DNA of 64,000 bases from Sulfurimonas autotrophica DSM 16294. GTDB lineage: Bacteria; Campylobacterota; Campylobacteria; Campylobacterales; Sulfurimonadaceae. This document shows, piece by piece, positions 27,560-36,120 of the stretch. The position numbers were made by a program, and so were the translations under genes. Positions within the stretch are counted from its first letter, which is position 1, and every line of letters begins with the position of its first letter. The notes beneath the pieces were generated by a model. That model saw only the letters and a program-made list of their open reading frames with translations. It made no database searches and was not told the origin of the DNA. Where the stretch lies: positions 62,001-126,000 of the forward strand of contig NC_014506.1 in the NCBI RefSeq assembly GCF_000147355.1, written 5' to 3'.

Positions 27560-29254
27560 ATGGATAAAGTTGCATTAAGAAGCATTATAAACAGTACAAA
27601 AACATTAAAAGTTTTGTTTGTTGAAGATGATGACACTTCCAGAGAAGCTTTAACCCAGTTTATGAGCGTGTTTTTTGATGTTATCATCGAAGCATATAAC
27701 GGGGAAGACGGATGGAACAAATTTAATGACGATGATTTTGATTTAGTTATTACAGATATAAATATGCCAAAAATAAACGGCTTGGAACTTGCAGCGATGA
27801 TAAGGGAAGTAAAGCCTTATCTCCCTATTTTAATCGTTTCGGCACATAGAGAAACAAGTTTCTTTTTGGAAAGTATTAAACTCAATGTTGACGGCTATAT
27901 ATTAAAGCCTTTTGAAATGGATCAGTTTTTGTCGGTACTTTCAAAAGTCGTGCACAGAATCGATACAGAAAGAGAACTAGCCGAGTATCAGCAAAATTTA
28001 GAAAATATGGTACATGAAAAAACAAAAGAGTTAGAACATAAATGCCTGCATGAGTATTATACCGATTTGCCTAATGAGATTATGCTCAGAGATGATTTGA
28101 TGGCGCAAGAGTATGCTTATATGCTGCTTTTGGATATTTCCCATTTTTCTGTGTTAAACAAAGAATACGGAAAAGACTTTGCAACGCATATTATCATTAG
28201 AACAGCCAGAATTTTAGAAAAACATATACATAATGATGCAAAACTTTACAAAGTAGAGTCAGACAGATTTGCCATACTCGTAAAAAGTACAGAAGTCAAA
28301 AAAGTCAATGAATACTGTGATCAGATAGTTTCATTTTTTGACATGAAAAATGTTAAAGTTGACGATACAGAGCTGAATGTGACTTTTAATATAGGTGTAG
28401 ACAAAGTAAGAGCAGATGTGAGTGAAACACTGATAAACTGTGAGTACGCTCTTGATAAATCAAAAGAACTCGGCAGCAGGCATTATGAAATATATAGTGA
28501 AAACCATGCTGTTTTTGTAGATGAAAAAGATGCCATTAAATGGTTGAGACTTACAAGGGAGTTAATAGTTGAAGAAAAAATTGTACCACATTTTCAGCCT
28601 ATTATGAATACCAAAACAGGTGAAATTTATAAGTACGAAGCCTTGGCAAGAGGATTTCACAACAATGAAATAATAGCTCCCTATTACTTTATAGCGTCTG
28701 CCGAGAAGCTTGGACTCTCTACTGCAATTACACGCCTGATGATAAATAAAAGTTTTGCATTTTTTGAAGATAAAACAGTACAGTTCTCCATTAATCTTAC
28801 AGAAAGAGATTTGCTCGAGGGTTATTTGATAAAATTTTTAAATGAAAAACTCAAACAGTACAATATAACTCCGAATCGTGTTACTTTTGAGATTTTAGAA
28901 AATATTACCGTGGCAAAAAGCTCTCAAAGAATTACGAAAAAGCTCAATAAACTCAGGGGAATGGGTTTTAAAATTGCAGTAGATGATTTTGGCATTGAAA
29001 ACTCAAACTTTAGCAGACTTTTGGAAATACAGCTTGACTTTATAAAAATAGACGGACTTTTTATAAAAGACTTGAAAACAAATCCGAGAAACAGAACAAT
29101 TACAAAAGCCATAGTAAATTTGGCAAAAACGCTCGGTATCAAGACGGTTGCTGAATATGTAGAAGATGAAGAGATATATGAACTAATCAAAGGCTGCGGA
29201 ATTGATTATGCACAGGGCTATCACATTGGTAAGGCAGAAGAATATCTGATTTAA
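27560..29254 (+). CDS. Response regulator with degenerate GGDEF and EAL phosphodiesterase domains
   Basis: The protein has 564 residues. The receiver (15-135) has VEDDD, Asp in ITDINMP and Lys in LKPFE. A GGDEF-like domain (about 165-300) has SDRF in place of GGDEF, so it is probably inactive. The EAL domain (about 325-560) keeps EALARG, ILENITV, AVDDFGIENS and FIKIDG, the metal and substrate residues of c-di-GMP phosphodiesterases. It therefore likely lowers c-di-GMP on phosphorylation. An 11-bp tandem repeat (GGATTATTTAT) covers the start codon region and no Shine-Dalgarno sequence is obvious. Confidence 0.9.
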   Translation: MDKVALRSIINSTKTLKVLFVEDDDTSREALTQFMSVFFDVIIEAYNGEDGWNKFNDDDFDLVITDINMPKINGLELAAMIREVKPYLPILIVSAHRETSFFLESIKLNVDGYILKPFEMDQFLSVLSKVVHRIDTERELAEYQQNLENMVHEKTKELEHKCLHEYYTDLPNEIMLRDDLMAQEYAYMLLLDISHFSVLNKEYGKDFATHIIIRTARILEKHIHNDAKLYKVESDRFAILVKSTEVKKVNEYCDQIVSFFDMKNVKVDDTELNVTFNIGVDKVRADVSETLINCEYALDKSKELGSRHYEIYSENHAVFVDEKDAIKWLRLTRELIVEEKIVPHFQPIMNTKTGEIYKYEALARGFHNNEIIAPYYFIASAEKLGLSTAITRLMINKSFAFFEDKTVQFSINLTERDLLEGYLIKFLNEKLKQYNITPNRVTFEILENITVAKSSQRITKKLNKLRGMGFKIAVDDFGIENSNFSRLLEIQLDFIKIDGLFIKDLKTNPRNRTITKAIVNLAKTLGIKTVAEYVEDEEIYELIKGCGIDYAQGYHIGKAEEYLI

Positions 29255-29257
29255 CCG

Positions 29258-30100
29258 TTAAAGTAGTTTGAGCGCATTTTGCACATCTTCTTTTGTTATT
29301 TCATCTGTGCCCTTGCCAAAATAAGGCTTATGTTTTATTTTGCCAAAGTAAGATGTATCACCGCCTAACTTTACATGTAGAGCTAGTGCCATAGCGGTTA
29401 TAGGGTGCCCCGCATTTGGACTTTCATGTTTTTTCCCGTCTTTGTAAAAAGCAAAAATATTTTTTTGTTTTGCCAGTGCCGTTATAAGCAGTGCTGTTAG
29501 CCGAGAGGGAATGTAGTTTGCAATGTCATCAAGTTTGGCAGCACATTTGCCGAAATTTTCATATTTTTCATTTCTGTAGCCGACCATAGAATCCATGGTA
29601 TTGATGGCTTTATAGATAATAATACCCGGAAGATTAAAAAGCAACAAATAAAACAACGGTGCAATAACGCCGTCACTCAAATTTTCGGCATAAGTCTCTA
29701 TGGCAGCTTTATAAATATCGCTCTCGCTCATATGTTGTGTGTCACGTGATACCAGCATTGAGAGGGCCTCTTTTTTATTCTTTACATGTAAGATGTCTGC
29801 AACAGAATCACGAAGCATTTTATGGGCTATGAACATAGATGCTATAAAAGAGCTGATAAGAATATTTAAAAATGAGTTAAAAAACTGAAGATACAGATAG
29901 AGTGAAATACTGAAAAAACTAATAACACTTAAAACAAACACGACAAGCAGACATCCGCGCGTTATACTGTTTTTGTAAAACTTCTTTTCAAAAAAACTTA
30001 TCAATTCACCTATAATAATAACAGGGTGCTTGATAAATGAAAATTCACCGAATTTTTTGTCAATCAAATAGGCAAAAATGGCAATAAGCAGGTTATTCAC
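29258..30100 (-). CDS. cbiB: Adenosylcobinamide-phosphate synthase CbiB/CobD(B)
   Basis: The protein has 280 residues and is an integral membrane protein. It has family motifs KHPVIIIGELI, VSRDTQHMSESDIYKAAIETYAENLSDGVIAPLFY and NTMDSMVGYRNEKYENFGKCAAKLDDIANY. It joins adenosylcobyric acid to an aminopropanol or ethanolamine phosphate arm. It overlaps the cobQ gene by 8 bp and ends the B12 operon. It converges with the EAL gene 3 bp away. Confidence 0.92.
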   Translation of the reverse strand: MNNLLIAIFAYLIDKKFGEFSFIKHPVIIIGELISFFEKKFYKNSITRGCLLVVFVLSVISFFSISLYLYLQFFNSFLNILISSFIASMFIAHKMLRDSVADILHVKNKKEALSMLVSRDTQHMSESDIYKAAIETYAENLSDGVIAPLFYLLLFNLPGIIIYKAINTMDSMVGYRNEKYENFGKCAAKLDDIANYIPSRLTALLITALAKQKNIFAFYKDGKKHESPNAGHPITAMALALHVKLGGDTSYFGKIKHKPYFGKGTDEITKEDVQNALKLL

Positions 30101-31481
30101 TCAGTCTCTTTTGTATAAAGTCGACATCTACATGTAAGTCGATGTGCTTGGCAAAGTCGGCAATGGCATTTTGTTTAAAGTGTTTGAAGTTATAGCCTTT
30201 GTAGTTTTTGTTTATTGTATGAAAAACTTTGTATCGAAAGGCATCGTTTTCAAAGATACCATGCAAAAAAGTGCCATAAAGATTTTTTTTCTTTTTAGAG
30301 CGTTTTTTTGCAACAGCATTATGAATTTCATACCCTGCAACCATAATTCCCTGCTGGTTGTAGCAACCCTTTTGTACGATTTTTTCTTTTTGAAAATGAA
30401 CATTACCCTTAAATCTTCCAAACCCCTTGACTAACTTGTTTGGTGATTCTATCATCTGCTCATCAATAATACGTTCAAACATCATCTCGTATCCGCCGCA
30501 GATTACTATAATATGTCTGTTTTTATCTGTCAAGATAGGCTCAAAACCACGCTTACGCAGCCAAAGCAGATCATCAACAACCCGTTTACTTCCCGGTACT
30601 ATAAGTAAATCGCAAACAGCTGCCTGGCTCGGCGATGTAATGAAGTTTAGCTCAATCTCTTCATCAACGACAAGCGGTTCAAAATCGGTAAAATTACTAA
30701 TGTGAGGCAGTTTTATAACCCCGACTTTTATGATAGCCTTGGAGGTATCTTGTGTGTAGCCCATAAGCGAAGCCGAATCTTCAAAACCGAGGTTAAAAGG
30801 CTTAAAGGGCACAACGCCCAAAACTTTTATACCGAAATCTTCTTCGATTATTTTGATACCTTCATCAAAAAGAGAGATATCGCCTTGAAATTTATTGACT
30901 ATAACACCTATAACGTTTTTACGCAGTTTGTTAGGCAATAGATTGTATACACCGTAAATGGATGCGAATACACCGCCTCTTTGAATATCTGCGACTAAAA
31001 CTATTTTAGTGTTAAACTCCTCAGCTACATAAATATTTGAGAGGTCTTTGTCCATGAGGTTGAGTTCAACCGGACTTCCTGCACCCTCGGCAACAATGCA
31101 TTCATACTCTTTTTGCAAACCTACAAAAGCCTCTTTTACAATAGGCTTGAGCCGCTTCATATCTTTGTAGTATGCCCAGACATCTGTGTCGCCGACGCTT
31201 TTACCGTTAATAATCATATGGGCTCTGTTCGCTTCGCCTGATTTTAAAAGTATGGGATTAAAAAGAGATGTGGTTTGCAGTCCGATAGCCTCGGCAGCAA
31301 AAGCTTGAGGTATGGCTATTTCACCTTTGTCTATATCTGTGACAAGTGAATTATTTGAGACATTTTGCGCTTTAAAAGGGGCTACATGTAAGCCTCTGTG
31401 ATGCAAAAGATAAGTCAGCGCAAAGCTAAGTGTAGACTTGCCGGCATCACTGCTCGTGCCAAAGATGCTAAGAGAGTGCAT
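30093..31481 (-). CDS. cobQ: Cobyric acid synthase CobQ/CbiP
   Basis: The protein has 462 residues. The N-terminal dethiobiotin-synthetase-like ATPase (GTSSDAGKSTLSFAL, PFKAQNVSNNS, EGAGSPVELNL) precedes a class I glutamine amidotransferase-like domain with the nucleophile Cys in IVICGGYEMMF and His in GTFLHGIFEND. It amidates four side chains of the adenosylcobyrinate ring. Four bases separate it from the thioredoxin-like gene. Confidence 0.95.
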   Translation of the reverse strand: MHSLSIFGTSSDAGKSTLSFALTYLLHHRGLHVAPFKAQNVSNNSLVTDIDKGEIAIPQAFAAEAIGLQTTSLFNPILLKSGEANRAHMIINGKSVGDTDVWAYYKDMKRLKPIVKEAFVGLQKEYECIVAEGAGSPVELNLMDKDLSNIYVAEEFNTKIVLVADIQRGGVFASIYGVYNLLPNKLRKNVIGVIVNKFQGDISLFDEGIKIIEEDFGIKVLGVVPFKPFNLGFEDSASLMGYTQDTSKAIIKVGVIKLPHISNFTDFEPLVVDEEIELNFITSPSQAAVCDLLIVPGSKRVVDDLLWLRKRGFEPILTDKNRHIIVICGGYEMMFERIIDEQMIESPNKLVKGFGRFKGNVHFQKEKIVQKGCYNQQGIMVAGYEIHNAVAKKRSKKKKNLYGTFLHGIFENDAFRYKVFHTINKNYKGYNFKHFKQNAIADFAKHIDLHVDVDFIQKRLSE

Positions 31482-31484
31482 TGT

Positions 31485-31916
31485 TTATTTGGTCCACAAT
31501 TTCTTTAGTGCATCGAGTTTTTTAAGGAAATTGTCTTTTTCTACATATCCATTGATGATGAGAAGTGTTTTTTGCGTAAAAGGGTCTATAAAAAATGTAC
31601 GGGGACTAAAGGGTGCCGGAAACATCTGAGCAGGATATTCACCCTCGTCAAAATTTTTATACACAAGTACAACAACCGCCTCTTTTTTTAAACGTGCATG
31701 CACTGTTGTATCAGTTAGTGTACGATCTTCAAGGCGGTCACACCAAGGACATTCCGCCTTGGTAACGGTGAGCATAAGCGGACGGTGCAGTTTTTTTGCT
31801 TTTGCAAGTGCCGTATAGTAGTCACGTTCAAAACCCATCTTTTGGGCATATTCATCAAGGTCTGCTCTTCCAAAGAGGCTAAGGGCTATAAATAGCAGGC
31901 TAAGTATTATTTTCAT
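31485..31916 (-). CDS. Exported thioredoxin-like protein in the B12 operon
   Basis: The protein has about 143 residues from ATG 31916, whose overlap with the upstream stop (ATGA) makes it the better start. A signal peptide (MKIILSLLFIALSLFGRA) is followed by a thioredoxin-fold motif TVTKAECPWCDRLEDRTL with the redox pair CPWC. The rest matches SoxW/DUF255-like periplasmic thioredoxins. Its placement between B12 genes is unexpected; it may keep a B12 transport or heme protein reduced. That role is inferred. Confidence 0.8.
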   Translation of the reverse strand: MKIILSLLFIALSLFGRADLDEYAQKMGFERDYYTALAKAKKLHRPLMLTVTKAECPWCDRLEDRTLTDTTVHARLKKEAVVVLVYKNFDEGEYPAQMFPAPFSPRTFFIDPFTQKTLLIINGYVEKDNFLKKLDALKKLWTK

Positions 31917-32923
31917 GGTAAATCTCCTAAAAAAGTTGTAAATGCTTCTTGAAGCTGTTTGTGTGAATCTGTGTCTTTGAGCGCAAAGCGAAGCCAATTC
32001 TCATCAAGGTAATCAAAGCTTTGACATGTTCTTACGAGTATTTTATACTCCAGTAAATGCGTAAAAATTTCTTGCGCTTTTGATGATTGCGCAAGGATGA
32101 AGTTTGCATCACTATGCACAATCTGCTCAAAAAGCCCAGAGTTTTTTAAAATATTGAGCAGTTCTTGTTTTTGTATTGTGTGAAGTTCTAGGCTTTTTTC
32201 TACAAAGGCCTCATCGCCAAGACGCTCTTGTAAAAACTCTACATCAAGCGAAGATATATTCCATAAGGGTGCTTTGAGCTTTTTGATATTTTTTTTGTTG
32301 GAAAAAACAGCACCGATTCTCAGCCCTGCACAACTGTAAAATTTGGAAAATGACTGGATAATATAGAGCTTTTTATACTTCTCTATCATATTACGAAAGG
32401 AGGGATGCTTTTCAAATTCTAAAAAGCTTTCATCTAAAATAATGGTACATTTTTTCTTTTTCCACTGCGTAAACAACGCTTCAAGCTCATAAAAACTTCC
32501 CTCCGGGGTAGATGGATTTACAAAAATTATGATAGAATTTTTACTCACTTCATTATCTATATTTTCAATACGGTTTATTTTGTAAATATCTTTTTTACTT
32601 TGCAGGGCCGCTTTTTCATATTCACCGTATAATGGAGCGTAGAGGGTGACTTTTTTTTGTTTTAAAGAGTCAAGCAGAGCATAAATGGCGGCAGTCGCAC
32701 CGTTATACAAGGCAATTTGCGATTTTTTCAGTGCATATTTTTTTGCAATGACTGTTTTGAGTTCTTTGTAACTGCTGTCTGCATACTTTGTGAGTGCAGC
32801 ATTGTTTACATGTAAAGCGGTTTGCGGCCGGTAGAGGTTGATATTGGATGAAAAATCTATAATCTCATCACTGTTGCATCCGAGTTGTTCTGCATATTTA
32901 TATATGTTTGCGCCGTGTTTCAT
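31913..32923 (-). CDS. PLP-dependent aminotransferase-fold decarboxylase, CobD type (threonine-/serine-phosphate decarboxylase)
   Basis: The protein has 336 residues, fold type I PLP, close to histidinol-phosphate aminotransferase. It starts MKHGANIYKYAEQLGCNSDEIIDFSSNIN and has the PLP Lys in IIQSFSKFYSCAGLRIG. CobD makes the aminopropanol phosphate arm of B12 from threonine phosphate; in Sulfurospirillum the homologue uses serine phosphate. The B12 context supports this over histidine synthesis. It overlaps the thioredoxin-like gene by 4 bp. Confidence 0.85.
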   Translation of the reverse strand: MKHGANIYKYAEQLGCNSDEIIDFSSNINLYRPQTALHVNNAALTKYADSSYKELKTVIAKKYALKKSQIALYNGATAAIYALLDSLKQKKVTLYAPLYGEYEKAALQSKKDIYKINRIENIDNEVSKNSIIIFVNPSTPEGSFYELEALFTQWKKKKCTIILDESFLEFEKHPSFRNMIEKYKKLYIIQSFSKFYSCAGLRIGAVFSNKKNIKKLKAPLWNISSLDVEFLQERLGDEAFVEKSLELHTIQKQELLNILKNSGLFEQIVHSDANFILAQSSKAQEIFTHLLEYKILVRTCQSFDYLDENWLRFALKDTDSHKQLQEAFTTFLGDLP

Positions 32924-32932
32924 AAGCGGATT

Positions 32933-33733
32933 CTACCAAAAATTTGCTAACTCTTGGGCACGCTTGGTTTTTTTGTCATGGCTTATACGAAGCAGGGCAT
33001 AAAATTTGGCTGCAATTTTGAGCTGCTTTTGTAGTTCATCATACGATATTTTCTTTTTTGAAGTTTGATTATAGGCACGCAAAAAGGCATTTACATGTAA
33101 GCGTTTATTGCTTGGATTAAATGAGAGCAAGGCTATGGCCGTGTCAAAACTAAACTCACCCAGACCGCCGTCTATAAAATCAAATACTGCTATTTTTTCT
33201 TTATCAAAAAGGGTGTTGTCTGTGAAAATATCTCCATGAATAAAGCCATCATGTTTTTGGTCTAAATTGTGTAGGCAAGAGAGTTTTTTATAATAAGCAT
33301 AGTGACTTTTTTTTACACTTGCAAGGAGTTTATTTATCTCATATGATACAAGAAAAGGCGCTGTATATGTGATTTTTTTGCTGATATTATGAAACTTTGC
33401 CATAAATCTTGCAAGAGCGTGAATGTGATATAACTGCACATTTTTTGGTATTTCACCGCTAAGCTTTGTATACAAATACCACTCTTGATTTTCTTGCAGA
33501 TATTTTGGTACATTAAGATTATGAGCAGATAAAAGATTTAAAAGTGTTTTGTCGATTTGAATTTTTTTACTTATATCTCTTTCATATTTTTTTAAAATAT
33601 ATGCAGACGTGGCGTTGTTTATGATGTAGGTTGTATCTATGATGCCATTTTTTGTCGGTGTAATTTGAGTAAAATCATATGCCGGAAAAAGAAGATTTGC
33701 CTCTTGGAGTGTAATGGGCGTTTTTACACCCAT
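32933..33733 (-). CDS. APH-family small-molecule kinase (ThrB2/choline kinase-like) in B12 operon
   Basis: The protein has 266 residues of the aminoglycoside phosphotransferase fold: Lys in YILKKYERD, the Brenner motif HGDIFTDNTLF (HGDxxxxN) and metal-binding DFIDGG. Relatives phosphorylate homoserine, choline or ethanolamine. It is 9 bp upstream of the CobD-type decarboxylase, which needs phosphothreonine or phosphoserine, and no PduX-type kinase is visible. It is therefore a good candidate for the amino acid or ethanolamine kinase of the nucleotide-loop arm. This role is inferred. Confidence 0.78.
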   Translation of the reverse strand: MGVKTPITLQEANLLFPAYDFTQITPTKNGIIDTTYIINNATSAYILKKYERDISKKIQIDKTLLNLLSAHNLNVPKYLQENQEWYLYTKLSGEIPKNVQLYHIHALARFMAKFHNISKKITYTAPFLVSYEINKLLASVKKSHYAYYKKLSCLHNLDQKHDGFIHGDIFTDNTLFDKEKIAVFDFIDGGLGEFSFDTAIALLSFNPSNKRLHVNAFLRAYNQTSKKKISYDELQKQLKIAAKFYALLRISHDKKTKRAQELANFW

Positions 33734-34158
33734 TAGACTTTGCAGACCTGCATGATTTTAGCCCAGTCCAAATCAAAATGTTTTTGGACATAAGCTCTGT
33801 GATGCGGCACAGTGCAGCCTGAACAATCTTGATGAATTTTTTCACCGTAAATACCTTGCCTGCCGTCTTTTGATTCAATGGAACAGTAGCTAAACTGTGT
33901 TTTGTTGTCTATTTTTTTAATGCCTTTGTCATTAAAACGAAAATTAGGACAAGAACAAAGATAGCAGTTAAGTTCTTCCATATCATGACATTTTTTATTC
34001 TTGGCATACAGCGGACAAAAATCACTCTCTTTTTCTTTCATGTTTTCAAAATCAAAGTAGTCTATGATTTGCTCTTTGTCATAACCTTGTTGCAGGAGTT
34101 TATCTATGATTTTTTTATGTGCTGTCGCATGTTCTTGCACCCATGTTTCGTAACCCAT
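33733..34158 (-). CDS. Cysteine-rich small domain protein linked to B12 genes
   Basis: The protein has 141 residues. The Cys clusters are FCPLYAKNKKCHDMEELNCYLCSCPNF, then YCSIESK and HQDCSGCTVPHH. This pattern matches PF04071, a small cysteine-rich domain found beside cobalamin genes in bacteria and archaea. It probably binds a metal or Fe-S cluster. Its stop overlaps the kinase start by 1 bp. It is separated from btuC by the palindromic element. Confidence 0.8.
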   Translation of the reverse strand: MGYETWVQEHATAHKKIIDKLLQQGYDKEQIIDYFDFENMKEKESDFCPLYAKNKKCHDMEELNCYLCSCPNFRFNDKGIKKIDNKTQFSYCSIESKDGRQGIYGEKIHQDCSGCTVPHHRAYVQKHFDLDWAKIMQVCKV

Positions 34159-34200
34159 TTAGACTCCTTTGCTTTGTGCTTTTGAAAGGGCACCTCTAAC

Positions 34201-34442
34201 AAACCCTAATCATTCTCAGCATTATAACAAGTAAACTAATATAAGGTGAAACTACGCAGAGGCTACAGGTAGCCTCAAATGGTTTGAACGCAGTAGTAGT
34301 TTACTTGTTATAATGCCCATAGGGAGGCTAAATATGGAGCAATCTTGCACACAATTTTTTTTCAGCGTAGCTATGGCTATGCTTTAAAAAAAGTTCTGCA
34401 CAATCTTACTTCATCTTTAGCCTCTGAGATTGGTTAGGGTTT
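34201..34442. repeat. 240-bp nested inverted-repeat element inside the B12 operon (MITE-like or structured RNA)
   Basis: An outer 19-bp inverted repeat (34201-34219 and 34424-34442) encloses two arms. Arm 1 is a perfect 20-bp inverted repeat, gcattataacaagtaaacta at 34219-34238 and its complement at 34297-34316, with a small hairpin GAGGCTA/TAGCCTC (34259-34276) in its loop. Arm 2 is AGGCTAAA/TTTAGCCT (34325-34332 and 34416-34423) around an imperfect hairpin of about 34340-34407. The whole folds as a three-way junction. The outer repeat supplies the last codons and stop of btuC. The operon elsewhere has gaps under 15 bp, so insertion is likely. No target-site duplication was seen. Confidence 0.75.
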
Positions 34443-35402
34443 TTTAGAAGTGCCCATGATAAGATAGATAAAAAACGGCCCGCCAATAATGGCTGTAATA
34501 ATGCCGATAGGCAGTTCACTTTGTGTCTGCATCGTTCGTGAAATTGTATCACACAGTACCAAAAAAAGGCCGCCAAACAGAGTTGTTTTTATAATTCTTT
34601 TGCTGATATTCACAGGGTAGAGTTTGTGCACAATGTGCGGAACAATAAGCCCGACAAAACCAATAGGACCGCTGATACTGACAAGAATACCGATGGCAAA
34701 AGAGGAAACAATGAGTAAAATCAGGGTAACTTTTTTTGTATTTACACCTTTGAGCTGTGCCTGCTCTGAGGAAACACTTAAAAGCTGCAATTCAAACCTG
34801 TACATGTAAATAAATACAAAGAGTATGATGGCTGCAATGCTGATTATAAGAGGATATTGCCAGCCGATGACGGAGAGAGAACCCATAGTAAAACGTATGA
34901 GCATGTCATTTTGTATAGCACTGCCGAGGTAAAAAATGACCATCAAAACGGCACTGTAAAAAAGAGAAAGCGCAATACCCAAAAGTAAAAGAGACTCCGC
35001 ATGACTTTGACGTAAGAACTGGGCGAGATAGAGCAGTAAAAAGACAGTGAACAAAGCGCCCAAAAAACCAAAAATAGAGATGGCGGCAAAACCAAAAAGA
35101 AGCGTGCCGAGTGAGAGTTTTATAGCAATACCTGCACCCAAAACCGCTCCGCTTGATATTCCCAACGTATAAGGAGTCATCAAAGCATTTCTAAAAAGTG
35201 TCTGAAACAATAGTCCGCTGATTGCCAAAACAGCACCTGCAAAGAAGGTAAAAAGTACCCGAGGAAGACGCAAATCAAAGAAAATTTTTGCATCTAAAGA
35301 GTTTACATGGAAGATGTTTTTCGGACTCAAATCAACAGAACCGACAAAGGCTGAGAGTAAAAATACACCTACTAACAGAAGCCAAATAAGTTTTCTAATC
35401 AT
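34434..35402 (-). CDS. btuC: Vitamin B12/siderophore-type ABC permease (FecCD family), BtuC
   Basis: The protein has 322 residues and about nine to ten TM segments. FecCD hallmarks are DLRLPRVLFTFFAGAVLAISGLLFQTLFRN, GISSGAVLGAGI and GPIGFVGLIVPHIVH. B12 rather than iron is inferred from the adjoining btuB-like receptor and cob genes. The terminal codons come from the inverted-repeat element. It overlaps btuD by 8 bp. Confidence 0.85.
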   Translation of the reverse strand: MIRKLIWLLLVGVFLLSAFVGSVDLSPKNIFHVNSLDAKIFFDLRLPRVLFTFFAGAVLAISGLLFQTLFRNALMTPYTLGISSGAVLGAGIAIKLSLGTLLFGFAAISIFGFLGALFTVFLLLYLAQFLRQSHAESLLLLGIALSLFYSAVLMVIFYLGSAIQNDMLIRFTMGSLSVIGWQYPLIISIAAIILFVFIYMYRFELQLLSVSSEQAQLKGVNTKKVTLILLIVSSFAIGILVSISGPIGFVGLIVPHIVHKLYPVNISKRIIKTTLFGGLFLVLCDTISRTMQTQSELPIGIITAIIGGPFFIYLIMGTSKKP

Positions 35403-36120
35403 ACTTCACCGCCAAAGATTCAAATGCAACGCCGTAAAGCTGCCCCAGCGAGGCATCATTAAAGAAATCTTTTTCATAATAGGTGGCCGATTTGTTTTTT
35501 ATAAAAAGAACAGGCGTATTAACCGAAGCAGCGAGGTGCAGGTCATGGGTGATGAGTATGACGGTGTGTCTGGCTTTGAGCTCTTTTATATGAGAGGCGA
35601 TTATTTTTGAGTTGTGAGGATCCAGGTTAGCTGTAGGTTCGTCAAAAATGATGATTTTGCTTTGCTGCGTGAGTGCTTGTGCAATGAGAACGAGCTGTTG
35701 TTCTCCGGAACTGAGCTGACTTACAAGATGTTCACTCAAATGTATAATATTTAAAAACTCCAGCATCTCTTTTGTAATGTTTTTGTCTTCCTCAGAGTAG
35801 TCAAAAAAACTCTTTTTGTAGGCAAACCTGCCTAAAAGCACAAATTCACTGACAGATATATCAGGGTCATAAATTTCCAGTTTTGCGGGAATATAAGCAA
35901 TGAGTTTTGCTTTTTCGTTGAGCGAAAGTGCTTTTGTGTTTTTATGCTCAAGAAATATTTCTCCTTCATAATCTATAAGAGAGCAAATTGCTTTTGCCAG
36001 TGTACTTTTACCCGAACCGTTCGCACCGAGAATACTCAGATGTGTGTTTATATCCAAAGAGATGTTTTCAAAAACAGTGTTGTTTTCATACTTACATGTA
36101 AGGTTGTGAAGCTTAATCAT
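35395..36120 (-). CDS. btuD: B12-type ABC transporter ATP-binding protein, BtuD
   Basis: The protein has 241 residues. Walker A is GANGSGKST, the signature is LSSGEQQL, Walker B is KIIIFDEPTANLDPH and the switch His is in ILITHDLHLA. It powers the BtuC permease. It overlaps its neighbours on both sides by 8 bp. Confidence 0.9.
   Translation of the reverse strand: MIKLHNLTCKYENNTVFENISLDINTHLSILGANGSGKSTLAKAICSLIDYEGEIFLEHKNTKALSLNEKAKLIAYIPAKLEIYDPDISVSEFVLLGRFAYKKSFFDYSEEDKNITKEMLEFLNIIHLSEHLVSQLSSGEQQLVLIAQALTQQSKIIIFDEPTANLDPHNSKIIASHIKELKARHTVILITHDLHLAASVNTPVLFIKNKSATYYEKDFFNDASLGQLYGVAFESLAVKYD

Noticed and set aside
34201-34442. Cobalamin riboswitch between btuC and the Cys-rich gene
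   Set aside because: The element is strongly folded, but it lacks the B12-box and lies after the uptake genes. It is better described as a nested inverted repeat.
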